Shown here in pieces: positions 28,099 to 40,544 of a DNA stretch of 64,000 bases (the first letter of the stretch is position 1; each line of letters starts with the position of its first letter). The stretch is from Epiperipatus broadwayi (Eukaryota > Onychophora > Udeonychophora > Euonychophora > Peripatidae), in assembly GCA_028023455.1 (NCBI GenBank), contig JAQFVV010006354.1, forward strand, positions 1,254,115-1,318,114, in the 5' to 3' direction. The notes under the pieces are model-generated. The model searched no databases and was not told the origin of the DNA. It saw only the letters and a program-made list of their open reading frames with translations. The position numbers and the translations under genes are program-made.

Positions 28099-28811
28099 CA
28101 TAAATAAAAAAAGATGTACATGAATATAATCCAAAACGAAAGTTTTAGTCCACCATCATTATATACTAACTTAATCAATAAAATTGAAAAAGACCAAAGT
28201 TCATTTTATTGAGGTTCATTTATAGCATATAAAAGACTTGCAGGATGATGTCAATTTGAATAACTTAGATAACATTAAATACAATAATTAAAAAAAACAA
28301 TGTTTAGTACACATGAACAGAAGAAGTGTTCATGATCAAGGTCATCAAGAATCTTTACGAAATATATGTTCCACAATTATATATTAAATTCTGCTTCAAA
28401 TTTTTAAATGGTTTCCTACCAAAGAAAGTTTATTTAAATGGTCACTAAAACGTATTTGTAGCCTTCATGAATTTTTTGTAAGGTGAAAGAGGAAATCTTT
28501 CACTTGTATAAAGAATTGTAGCATTTAACCTCTTAAGATCAAAAGTATTTCATGCACCATACATAAATTTGAAAAGGGAAAGAAACAATATGAAAACATT
28601 TAATTCACGTAATGCAATAATTATACTACATGCTCTAAAATTTATATGGACTATAAGATATATAATGATTTTTGATAATAAAAAATATAATTGGTTAAAA
28701 AAACTTGATAATCATTCATATATCAGACATTGCCCCAAAATAATGAAAAAAGTTGAGCAAGCACTGATCTGTCTTCAAGTAAATTATGAAAACAACATAA
28801 AAATTAAATAA

Positions 28812-30769
28812 GTATTATTTAATTGAAAAAGAAATTTATAATGCATAAATAAGTATGGAGATCTGTAATTTAAAATTTATATGTAAATATAATTATTGTG
28901 AAAATGTGTACAATTTTTTTTCTTATTAATAAAGACTTTTCTTAAAATAAAATAAAAATAACAATAAGTATATAAAATAAGCCTTTTGGCAAAAAAAAAT
29001 ATAAAAAAAACAACATGGAATAAAACTAGCTCTCAGAAACTACAAATTTTGTTAATTTAACGTGCAGTCCATAACCTTCCCGAAATTATAAAGAAAATAC
29101 TAGCTTATGGTTGGCGATTTGTCGTAGAATATGTAAACAGACAATGAAAAAGCTTGTCACAGATATAGAAACAATATAGAAGAACAATCTGCAGATTATT
29201 TGCTATGAATTTGATTTCCGGTTAGTCGAAATCATACTTCTGCCTTATGTATTATTTATATTGAATTATATTTTTCTCACAAAAGTTTAAAACTTTTGTA
29301 ATTACATCATAAAATGGTAAGACAAAATAACTTCTGTACTTTTCTATTTAGGAATTGTTCAATATTTGAGAAGAACGAATTTGAACAAAGCTATAATTAT
29401 TTGCTCTGCAAATTAAGATATAAATTTATATAAATAAAGTTACAAAACTTATTAACGATAATAAACAAACCACAATTTAATATATGCTGGATACTGTAGA
29501 ATCTTTATTATCTTCAGTATAGCAAAACATGTAAAACAAACTACAAATGAGCTTTATCTAACATAAAACAAAAAAAAGTAGGGCAGACTTTTTAAATAAT
29601 CAAAACATAACTACTGAATAATTTCTGATTATTCATATTAAATGGCAAAAATATGGACTCAGCCTCTGATATTTTAGTAAAATTTCTGATGGTGCATTTC
29701 TTTATTTGTTTATCAATTAACTGTAAGTTTGATTAGAACGATAAATAATTAATTAAAGTCAGAGAAAGAAATCTAAATGAACAAGCTTCAAACAATTAAA
29801 ATATTCAATGATTAATTAGAATTAAAAGCGTGTTTTGAACAACTGTTTTTGTACTTAATTTATATTAATGAGACGCCGTCCGTAGCATTTATCAGCTAAT
29901 GGTATTTATCTTGGTAATTAGTTGTTTAATCGCATTTTATAATCTTTTTTTAATAGTATAAATATTCATTTTTGTATGTGTTTTATTAAAATATGACTTT
30001 ATTGCATTAAGTAAATGTGGCTGTTAAAAATATTGTGAGATTACTCATATATTTTAGTTAATGTTACGTCTATATGAAAAATAATTGCACGTGTGTGTAT
30101 ATATACATATATCAAAACATCGGTTGATTTTATATTAAATTATGAATCTACTTTATCTCTCATTCTCATTTTTAAAAAATAAAATTTTGTTTTTTATTAG
30201 ATGCATTTTTAAATTTATTTTATGTTTTTTTTTTTTTGTAATATCTCTACAAAATTTTTTGAAATAACATTCCTTGCCAGTGAAGGAGCCATGGAGCCAC
30301 CTCATTTTATACAATAATATTATTAATTATACAATGATAATACAAAACAGTACTTATTCACAGTCACAAATGTATTAATGAGGTTTAAAATAATTAAAGC
30401 TTTATATTATATTGTTAAAAAAATAAGTAATCAAATAAATACTTGAGAATTTAAAATCATACCAAAACTTCTCATTCTGATGATGATCATATATGGTTAG
30501 TGTTTTAATAGGAGTTTGAATTATTCAAAATAAATAAAATGTTTGAAATAGTAAAAAAATATATAAATTAATAAATACATATATTGTATAAGTTGTAATA
30601 TTTAATATTCATAGTTATTAAATAAGATGCTAGAAGACTCTATATTGTTTTGCTTTCACTGAATCTCTATTTGATAAAATTAAATATATAAAACATCAAA
30701 GCATGACATAATCATCATTTCATATGCTTACACAAGCTGATAACAAAAGTAATGTGAGGTGATGTATTG
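28812..30769. other. AT-rich DNA, no feature recognised
   Basis: Only short frames and poly-A/T runs are seen. Confidence 0.55.
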
Positions 30770-31246
30770 TGGCTTTTTTTTAAACAAAGTCAAGAATATC
30801 TTAGCAATTATGGCCAGATAAACCTGTTAGGCACTTTATTTTCCATTTGCCACTCTAAATTTTCCCATATTCTGCTCCATCCCATTTCCACAACATAATT
30901 TTTGTCAACTCTGTAGCCTTTATATCTAAATCCCCATTATCTTTTCCCAAACCCAGCATAAAAACCAATAATTCACTTTCTGTATATTCACTTTTTTCAT
31001 ATTTATTCTTCCATAACCTCATTATATGTACCCTTTCTGTTTTCAAGCATTTACATTCAATTAACAAATTCCTAATATTTTCTATTCCTTCCTTACATAA
31101 TTTACAAAATAAATCATCCATATTTTTCTATTTACATGCATATTCTCTTGTAGCTAAAGATCTTGTTCAAGCCTTAAACAATAAACTACTTTCCTTACTA
31201 TTATCATATATTAACTCACACCTGATATTCTGTTTATGTATGTATG

Positions 31247-31308
<62 letters not shown>

Positions 31309-31318
31309 CCCAAACTTC

Positions 31319-31385
<67 letters not shown>

Positions 31386-32487
31386 AACTCTTTTTACTCT
31401 CCATATATTTGACCATCTTTCTAACTCCATATTCTTTATTAATAAATCTATTCTTTTATCCCATTCCTTACTATTATAACACTCAACAATCCTCTTAACA
31501 CAATCATCCCATCTTTTGTACAAATATATTGATATAAATTCTTTATCCAAATCTTTTGCATACCACATTATTTTTCTCACCCATCTTGTTACCTGCCCTT
31601 CCAATTAAATACTATTTTGGCTATTCTTTTATTATCCATAAAGTGAAATCTACCAAACATTTTAATTTTAATTTTTGCATCTCTCATATGAAAACATGAC
31701 CATCCCATTTCTCCTTGAATTGCCTCCTTTGCTGTCCATACATCTGCATCCAATGCATGTCTTCCTACTTCCCTTTGAACTTTTTCTAAGTAATTTATCA
31801 CCTCTTTACTAACATATAATGCATCATTACCACATGTTAGCCATGAAACTGCAACTCCTTTCCATATAATACTAGCTACATAATATTTATTATATGAAAC
31901 ACTGTTAATTTCTTTATCAATCCCTTTCTTTTCTTTGCTTCATTTATCATTTTTTTCTCCCATTCATCTAAATACTTTTTTTGATTACTTAAAATAATTT
32001 CCAAATAACTATACCTATTCATGACAGTTAATTTAATATCTCCCAATAAAAATTCTACATTTTCTCTTTCCCCAGTATTAAGCATCATTATAATTGATTT
32101 TTCTTCACTAAATTTAATTCCCATCTCTTTACACATCCTTGTACATGTCCCTCAGCATAACGTCCATATCTTCTCTTCTTTCTGCACACAAAAATATAGC
32201 ATCTGCAAAAAAAGACCTGACTAAATATATACTCACTTACTACCTATTAATGGTATCTCTATCCCTCTTGCTAATCTTTGTATTGCTTTTTTCATTTCAC
32301 TCAAATACAACACAAAGGAAAATAGGTGACATAGGGCATCCTAGTCTTAGTCCCACCCCATTTTTAACTTAGATTCAATATTCCCTAATTGATATGTATA
32401 ATAATTATTTTCATATAAATTCTTAATAATATCTGTTAAATCTTCATCCATTCCCAAATTTGCTAAAGTTATCCATAACCTATTTCT
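30770..32487 (-). pseudogene. APE-type LINE (second family), 5'-truncated copy A
   Basis: Minus-strand pieces in order: RNRLWITLANLGMDEDLTDI and IIKNLYENNYYTYQLGNIES (32538-32347, RT after the catalytic-box-A region); FFADAIFLCAE (about 32215-32185, catalytic box, second Asp replaced by Ala); KEMGIKFSEEKS and VMNRYSYLEIILSNQ (32136-31876); LEKVQREVGRHALDADVWTA and GEMGWSCF (31801-31589); a Cys/His knuckle beginning DLFCKLCKEGIENIRNLLIE (31121-30855). The 3' end near 30770 has an A-rich tail on the minus strand. The same order and wording appears in copy B at 54.6-59.5 kb. RNA-templated insertion is the family function. TA tracts at 31249-31382 break it, and the foldback MITE lies at its 5' limit. 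Confidence 0.82.
31249..31382. repeat. Two long (TA)n tracts separated by 14 bp
   Basis: TA runs at about 31249-31307 and 31322-31382 flank TTTCCCAAACTTCTT. They interrupt the C-terminal part of LINE copy A, so they arose after that insertion. Confidence 0.95.
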
Positions 32488-32489
32488 CT

Positions 32490-32819
32490 CCATACAGTAG
32501 TACCACCAAGTGCAAGCCTTCATAATCAATGGATGCAAAAAGAGTGCATAAAATCCCTATCTAGTGCCTACTCATCCAACATCTGGAGAGTAGTTTCTAG
32601 CTTGTGCTTTCATCAGTGAGGAACCTTAGATTTGAGAGCACTGCTCCTCAATCTAGGCATTGTGTTCTCAAGTCGAAGGTCCCTCTCTGATGAAAGCACA
32701 GCTAGAAACTAGTCTACAGATGTTGCATGAGTAGGCATTAGATAGGAATTTTATACACAGACCTTCCTGCAACCTTTAATTACAAAGGCTTGCACTTGGT
32801 GGCACTACTATATGGAGAG
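32490..32819. mobile_element. Foldback MITE with long terminal inverted repeats
   Basis: The left arm begins CATACAGTAGTACCACCAAG and the right arm ends with the near reverse complement CTTGGTGGCACTACTATATG. Further in, CCCTATCTAGTGCCTACTCA pairs with TGAGTAGGCATTAGATAGG, and GTGCTTTCATCAG pairs with CTGATGAAAGCAC, so each arm is roughly 130-160 bp. No coding frame. TA lies at each presumed edge (32493-32494 and 32811-32812). The immediate flanks CTCTCC and GGAGAG are also complementary, so either the ends extend further or the target was palindromic. It marks the 5' boundary of LINE copy A. Confidence 0.8.
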
Positions 32820-35700
32820 TTTGGTACTCTAAAAATTAAATGTAAAGCTTTAAAATTAAAAAAAATATAAATAAATTCTAAATAGTCTGCATGTACTTTT
32901 TTAAAAAGGAAAAAAATCAGAAAAGACTTTTTATAAAATTCAGTTTATTCAGAATTAAATTAAAAAGTACATGCTAGTTAAAGAAAATATGTAATTATAC
33001 TTAATTAAGGTTTGAAACTAAAAGAGTTCTAAGAAAGTAGAAAAAGAACTCTAATTATGAGGGAAAATAGCTTTATATAAACAAGGGCATAAATTTGTGT
33101 AGGAAAAAACATTTTTGTTTATTATGGGAGGATTATGTATATTAATTATTCACTCATTTTTATTTAGAATATTCATTCATTTTCTTTCAGAGTATTCTCT
33201 CACCTTCAAGAGACATTCTGATAGAGAGTATACAAAACTGTTCAAACTTAAAGAAGAGGAACAGGTATATGAAAGCCAATCATCATAATCTGGTAATAAG
33301 TAAGTGTATGAAAAAATCAATCATCCAAAATGTTCTTTTTAGTGCTAATTTAATTCTGGAGTTGAGAAAATTTTCATCATTATATATTAAGTATGGTTAC
33401 AATTCATCATCCCCACTTCTTAAAATGCAATTTCCCATCAGTGAACTAATAAGTATCAAGTGTCATTGTTAATAGTGTAAAGACGTTGATGATGTAAAAT
33501 CTTGTTTTTGTCTCTTATGATAAAAAGATAAAAATATGGTACTATTGGTCAAATGTTACCTTTGCTTACTGCAGTGAAATAATATACAGTATAAATAATT
33601 CAAAGAGCCCAACAAGTATACTAATCCCAAGATGACTGATGAAAAACCCAAAAATATTATTAATAAATATTAAAGAACTATTAAGTTTTAGAGAGGTATC
33701 TTTGGACCAGCAAGTTTCTAACTATAAAATCTACAGTATTATTTTCAAATTTAACTTTAAAATTATTTGAAAGTAATTTCATTTTTTTTCCGTTCTTATT
33801 ACAATTACAAATTATTGTGGTCATTATTCTTAATTATATTATTATCACCTAGTAGACTACTATAGTACATTTTTCTTTGATTTATTGACAATATATACAA
33901 ACTTAAGGTTATAAATTTTACATATAAAGAATTGTGTTGTAGCAGTATATAGCAATTTAAATTGATTAATAAAATTAATGAAAGCTAGATATTGTATTCT
34001 CTTATAACTTAGCTCTTTTTCACATTAGTTAAAAAAACATATACAAATATTTTTCAGCCATATAAGTTCAAGGCTACCAGGGATTATAACTGTAAATATG
34101 CATAAACCAAAAGGAATTTTTAATCTATTTAATGGCCAAACATTATATCATCCTCTTGTACTGTGTAATAGCAGTGCTGATAACTTCAGCATTAACTCAT
34201 TTTCATGTAGCTATCTTTAGTCCTACTTTTTCAGTTTTGAATTCATTTACTTTATTGATAATTATAATTTTACCTTTATGGCTTTGGCTATGCTGAGGCT
34301 ATTAATATATGGTATATCTGAATTTGGTTCAGTTCCATATAGCTATTTAAGTTAGATAGCTTGGGTAAAATACATTTTCACATCTGAAAACTTCAGAGCA
34401 TAAAATAATTGGTGGTTTTTGAGTTGATATTGTAGATCTAGTGTCTGACTTTAAAACCTTATTAAATTTTATTAAGTGATTAATTTATAAAACCATGGAA
34501 GAATAAAAAAATTAACTAACTGCCCATTCAATTGGGGCAGCTTGTGGATGAAATTTCAGGGGAAATGTCAAAAATGTGAAAGAAAGAAAAAAAACCCATC
34601 AAAATGGATTCTATTGCAGGTCAGCTAAAATCTAAAATTTTATTTATTTATTTGTGATAAATAAAAACCTCATTATATGGCTATGGATGTCATATTTCAG
34701 ATCATCATCAAAAAAGGAAAGTAAAACTTTACCTAAAACATATTTATTACAAACATTTATATAATTGCATTGTAATCATCAATAAAGTAAATCATATATA
34801 ATGTGACATTGCTTTTATAAGCATGTATTTCTAAAAATGAAATACAGAGAGCATGTCAATACCTCAGACAAGCTCTTAATTGATAAGTGTGGTAAGAAAA
34901 AATATTTAAAATCTCTATCCAAAATGCTCTTACCCAGACCAATAAGGTTGTAAAGTCAGATCTAAAATGTCTTTTGTAGGCAATGATAAAATTACAAGAA
35001 CTCATATTACAGCATCTCTCTTCCATTTATAAGACAGTCTTGTTGACATTATTGTTGTCACAACAAGTGTTGAATATTGCTCAAATTTTACTCAATGATG
35101 TAAAACATTGTTCAAGAAAATTTGCCTTCAATTAATAAGTGAAATTGAGATATTAAAGTAATTGGATATAGTAAAACGAAATCCTGTTTTATAAGTTCAA
35201 TATTATTTTTCCATTTTGCACCAAAATAAAAGAATACATATTATAATTCCAAGACATTTTAATTGATATAAATATTTCTACATATATTTTTGATAACAGT
35301 TTTTGTAAAACTAGTTTATGAACAAGATATATGAAACATAAAACATTTAATTTTATAATAGGTGTTGCTATGGTGATTGTAATAACATAAATTGAAATGG
35401 GAAATGGTTAATAATAATATTGATTCTCTTCAAGTAAGCTTTTATCATTTATTTAAACATTTTCAAACTCTATTTATTTATTCATTTGTTTTTTTCTGAG
35501 ACTGATCACACCAATTTTATAAATTGATTTTAAATGTTAATAATAAATAAGAATTTTCTTTGCATAGTATAGTTGCTATAGTTTCCTGTTTAATATTAAT
35601 ACTTCAATACCTCCATTATTCATAGATCAAGTAAAATAACAATTAAATAAGACAACAAACTTCTTTACTCTTTTTTACTGTGACATACAGCACCAATCTG
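32820..35700. other. 2.9 kb AT-rich DNA, no feature recognised
   Basis: Contains only short frames, such as a 67-codon one at 33269-33472 with no family signature. Confidence 0.55.
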
Positions 35701-35774
35701 CTTACTTATAATATATATTGTACCCTTTTGTTTAGGTCTTACTTATAATATATATTGTACCCTTTTGTTTAGGT
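35701..35774. repeat. Perfect 37-bp tandem duplication
   Basis: 35701-35737 and 35738-35774 are identical by eye, beginning CTTACTTATAATATATATTG and ending TTTAGGT. Confidence 0.9.
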
Positions 35775-35949
35775 CAGAATGGATTATTTCTAGTAATTTA
35801 CTGGAAAATTTTAAATTTTAAAGTTAAGCAAGGGATGACGTATGTTATGTGTTGATGATCTTTGAATATTTTAGTTAGGGCAAGTAAAATAATTGATGTA
35901 TAATATTAAGTTGATACTTGTAAGAAAACAGCTAACTAAAAATCATTAT

Positions 35950-38900
35950 AAGATTGTATGGTTGGGAGAACTGGCCATAGGAAATACTGATTTAATAAGC
36001 CTTATAAATAATAATTAAGGTGAATTTTAAAAGTAATGCTTTAAAGTTAAATGAATAGATTACTTAATAATAATAATTGTATTTAATAGTTATATTTTAA
36101 AATACTTTAATTAGAAGTGATAATGCAGTGAGTAAAGTGTATATTTGATTTTATAATATTAAAATAATTATTTTAAAATTGTGCTATAATAGTGTTTTAT
36201 GTAATATTTTATAAATTAAATTATTTCTTTTAGTTTCATTTAAATTATTAGCATCTCATTTAGTTTTGTAAATCATGTGACATATAATATTCACACCTGT
36301 GCTTGAAAATAAAATAATGTTATCTGTTATAAATATTAGATTAGACTTTTAAAAATAGATATAATAGATGAAATTAGATATATGATTTATGTTGAAAATA
36401 AATACGTTAGGTTTAAAATAAAGGTAGAAATGGTAATAAATATTGAAATGTGATTTTTAAAGGTTATTTTAAAGTATTTATTAAGTGTAAATAAAATATG
36501 AAAATTAATTAAGAATTGAATTATATAATAAAAATAAATATTTAATAAATTATTATTAGTTTTAAATGTAACCTGGCATTCTATGCCCAGGATTGTGAGG
36601 CAAGCATTGTTTAATGGACCAATCAAAGGGGGAATAGGCTTGAATATATAAGAGCTGTGCAGGAATTTCCAGGTCACTGTTATTTCATTATACCGATGTA
36701 CTGTTATACCATTGTCAGTATTTCTACAACTTCGTTAAAGTAATTAGTAGCATAATAGTCAATTTTATTTAACTTCAGTTTTATAAAAGTACAGTAGTCT
36801 ATCATTATAAGGTCATAGTATAGAAATGTGAGGCTAGAAAATAAGTAGTTCCTTACTAGTCAATGTACTTTATTCAATTTATCATTAACTTTAAACATGG
36901 AGAAGTCATCACTAAATGTAAAACGATTGATGGAGATATTCAAGTGTTATTATTGTATTAAGCATATAATTTTGCTTGTGTTAATAAGTCATATTAATTT
37001 ATGACTGAATTTTATAAAAAGAATGTCATAGAGAAAATATAAAGAATTTCAGCAAAAATATAAAGTAAAATGATATAATATATTTTTATTAAGAAAACTT
37101 ATTTAAAATACGATGGAAAAATGCTTTTAAAAGAAAAAAAACCTTTAAATTTGACCAAGCAATTATTTTGGAACACTAAGATGTTTCTTTTTGAAGAAAT
37201 ATTGAAAATATTTTAAAAACTGGAATTTTTTTTAAAATAAAAATTAAGATCATTTATAAATATGATTTATGTCATATTTAAAAATATTCAAAATTAATAA
37301 TTATTGTATGCTGGACATACAAAAAGTTTTCTGAATTTATATGTGGAAATAATTTAAGTTATTAGTGAATGATGGGAAGTTTATTGTTTGTCTCAGAAGA
37401 CATTGAACCTCAGTAAATATGGAAAAGATAGAAGAATTTGAAAATTGTCTTAATGAAGAATATCAAAGATATTTAAAGTAGAAATTTACATAGTAATGAA
37501 TGCTTGAATATTTTTAAAATTTTGGAGATAGAATAAATATTATTTATAACAGTTTGGGATATTATGGAATAAAAGTAAACTTACCATATTTAACTTGAAC
37601 AGTCATTTTGGATTTTATATTGCATGTGGAGAATTGGAGCATGCATGGTTATTGGTGTCAAAAGTGTAATTATTAATGTTTTACTAGGAGAAAAAGATAC
37701 TTCCTGTAATGAACTTGTGATCAAGAAAAGAACATTTCATCATGAGAAATTTTAATGGAGTTGTAAATATAATTTTAAATTATTTTTATTTACTAACAAA
37801 TTTATAGTAATATTTATTTACAGTATAGCGATAGTGTAGGAACATAGAACATTAAATTATTTACTAACTTAGTAATTAAAATTTTATTGTAAAGAAAAAA
37901 CTCTTTAATAATTTTTTTTAAAAAAAAACTTAATATATTTTAAAGTATGAAAATGTGGAATAAATGATAATAAAATGTTTTACTTAGTTTGTAATCCAGA
38001 ATACATCAAATAAGTAATTGCTAACAGAAATTAATAATGTAAATTATTGATAGTTTTATAATGCATTTTATTTTGTGTGGATGTATGGATGCATATATAA
38101 AATACGATACCTACACATAATTTATCATTTGTTTAGTTATTTTAAGAATATGCATAATTTTATTGATATCGTAAAGATATTTAAACATAAGGGAAATATA
38201 AGTCTATGATTCTATTATAACTGAACTGGATGTTTTATTTGAGTAATTTAAAGTATCAAAAATATGACATTGATTCTGATTGTTTGTACTTAAGTTTGAG
38301 AACTACCAAAGGATGAAGTAATATTGTCTTAATAGTTAGTTAGACTGTTATTTTAAAAAAATGAATTTATTTATTATTATAGAAATTTGGGAATGAATTT
38401 AGCGATGTAAAGTAATAGATCTTTCATGATAATATCTTAGTATTAGGTTACATGAGACCAAGATAATATTGTATGTAGGGTTTATTTATATGGGAATAGG
38501 AGTATACTATAATGATGACTATTCAAGTATAGATAGCATAGCCCTATAGCTTGTGTATATTCATGGCAGTGTTTATTTTATAGGTGTTACAGTTTAATGT
38601 GCCATAGTGCTGAATAAATGGCCTGGACATTATATTTGGTAGTAGAGGTTCTTAGACAAATAAGTCATACCTCATTTCTTGAACACAGTGACCATGATGA
38701 TTAGTTAATAAAGGTGTTATTAAGTTGAAGTTATAGTTTATTCCATATGCCTACTTGTTTATTTATTATTAAAATTTTCTTGAATTACATCATGAAGGAT
38801 GGTAGTTTAAAATCAGAAATAATAAATAAGTTTGGAAATACAGAATTGTTCTTAAAGTGGATAAGATAAGTTATGTTGCTTAGAGTAAAATAAGTGTAAA

Positions 38901-40445
38901 AAATTATAAGAATATAAGTTCATCATTGAAAGAATAATAAAACTTCACATATTTAAAAATGATATTTATTTATTTTATAAAATAAATAATTGATAATTAA
39001 AAGGGATTTATAATAATATTACTTAATTATTAAGAATTTTCAAAGACATACTTATAATGCATATTTTTATTTACAAGTAAAGATAATAGACTGAATCATG
39101 TTTAATGAATGTAAGTAGTCATAAGTTTTATAAAAGTGATTGCATAACAACACCCTAATACATGCATTATATTGGAAGTTTAAAGTAATAATTAGTAAGC
39201 AGCTTAGTTTGATGGAATGCTATTAATCAAGGTAGTTCACATAATTATTTATTGAAGAATGGCTATACAGAATAATAATTTTTTTTAAAACTAAATAACA
39301 AGAATAAAGTTCATAGTAAAAGTATTACCTTATATGTTTTAAAACCTATTGAATTAATAAAATTTAATAACTGTAACAAAAATTATAATAATATTTCCAA
39401 AATAAGAGATATTTTAAGAAATGTTCTGTATACTATATTTTAAATCATTTTGTTTGAATTAGAAAAGTATTTAAATGTGAATAAATAGAATTCTTTCAGA
39501 TTGTAAATAATGTAAATAATTTAATTTAAGTTTGTTAATAAAATTGTTAAATGTGTTTTATAAGTCTTGGTGTTGACTCAATGTCTTCACATCACAATTA
39601 CATAATCACAGATAATTATAATGAAGGCATATTATTTGCACATCATAAATGAAATTGTTATTTAAGAGTTATAATGTTTTATTTAAGAAGTTTTATTTAT
39701 GATATTATTATGCTGGTCATGGAATAATTACCAAAGATTTACATTAAATTATATTAGTAATGATTGCCACATATTCTCAGATTATAATATCATATCATAC
39801 ATGTTTACTTAAGATGCCATATGAATAAGAGATGGTTATATTACATTCTTATTATGTGATATACAAGAACAACATTATAAGAAGAAAAATAGGAGAGTGA
39901 ATTATAGATTAAAGATTAGTATTGTTATTTTGTTATTATTAGTATTATTGAATTGTAGTTAGGAATGATATTAAACCTCTTATCATACTTGATTACAAAA
40001 GTTATAATTGATTTAGAATTATTTTAAGAAAACCTGAGATAATTTGAATTAAATTAATTTTAATAAAGATATTGAGATTAATTTTTTAAAAGTTATGTAC
40101 TTAATTAATTTTGATTAAAGATGTAAGAGTACTATAAATGTAGTATTTAAGTAATAGGAGTAGGGATAGTATTCTTATGCCATTAAGGTAATATCCTGGT
40201 GGATGTTAGCTTAATGTATTTGCTCTACCACTTGTAAACTCACTTCATAGTCTCATGATTTGATTAGATATTCATTTATTTAATTTTATAAAACAGAACT
40301 ATACTATTATTTAATAGTTAAGTTAATTTGATAATTGATATTATTAAAAAATATAGTTATTGTTGATTTAGATACATTTTAGATAAACATAGTTATTTAT
40401 CTGTGCTAGATCAAGTGATTATAATTACATATTTCCTGGAAGTGA
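35950..40445 (+). repeat. Family F long non-coding interspersed repeat, copy 3
   Basis: Reverse complement of copies 1 and 2. In order: GTATGGTTGGGAGAACTGGC (about 35957), AATCATGTGACATATAATAT (about 36270), the CCAAT/TATA block (36618-36651), AGGGCTATGC- and ACACTGCCA-related words at 38520-38580, ATATTATTTGCACA...CATTGACTC words (39570-39640), TGCCACATATTCTCAG (about 39765), and GGGATAGTATTCTTATGCC (about 40160-40180). The distance from TATA block to the last landmark is about 3.52 kb here and about 3.56 kb in copy 1. The copy ends at the TA tract at 40452. No frame longer than about 100 codons. Confidence 0.7.
36618..36651 (+). promoter_or_regulatory. CCAAT plus TATA block of family F, copy 3
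   Basis: ACCAATCAAA (36618-36627) precedes TATATAAG (about 36645-36652) by 27 bp; GAGCTGTGCAGG follows. The matching block in copy 1 (minus strand, 17331-17367) has the same elements and spacing, and its downstream word AATTGCACGG aligns. Conservation between diverged copies suggests that a promoter was part of the mobile unit. Confidence 0.5.
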
Positions 40446-40447
40446 GG

Positions 40448-40451
<4 letters not shown>

Positions 40452-40541
<90 letters not shown>
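40452..40541. repeat. (TA)n microsatellite at the end of family F copy 3
   Basis: A perfect run of about 90 bp, beginning after GAGGGTACA and ending ATATTGTAATGG. Confidence 0.95.

Positions 40542-40544
<3 letters not shown>

Larger units (their letters stand above)
26360..28805 (+). pseudogene. Heavily decayed LINE-like coding region
   Basis: Broken + strand frames give runs that read like one protein: ALVIMNYDTRSSNLLFCIAN, KKMNYAERELKQPV (near 26490), VYVDKYIFKMLKIKFDETVN (about 26800), ISIEKIVSKILGRILFKNYI (about 27130) and, after other fragments, FKWSLKRICSLHEFF (about 28440). The end is an intact frame at 28569-28811 containing ILHALKFIWTIRYIMIFDNK and a terminal stop. The last segment resembles the C-terminal tail of APE-type non-LTR retrotransposons, where an '(I/L)xxW..R(N)xx(I/V)F(D/E)NK' motif is common. 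I do not see the palm FADD box or endonuclease clearly. Two TA tracts (27.63-27.72 and 28.07-28.10 kb) interrupt it. The family is uncertain; a Tx1-like element is one possibility. Confidence 0.45.

Noticed and set aside
32139-32372. + strand frames at 32021-32372
   Set aside because: Antisense to the LINE copy A reverse transcriptase.
36387-36677. 96-codon minus-strand frame as a gene
   Set aside because: Low-complexity Ile/Phe/Leu composition, overlaps the family F promoter-like block, and is not preserved in copy 1.
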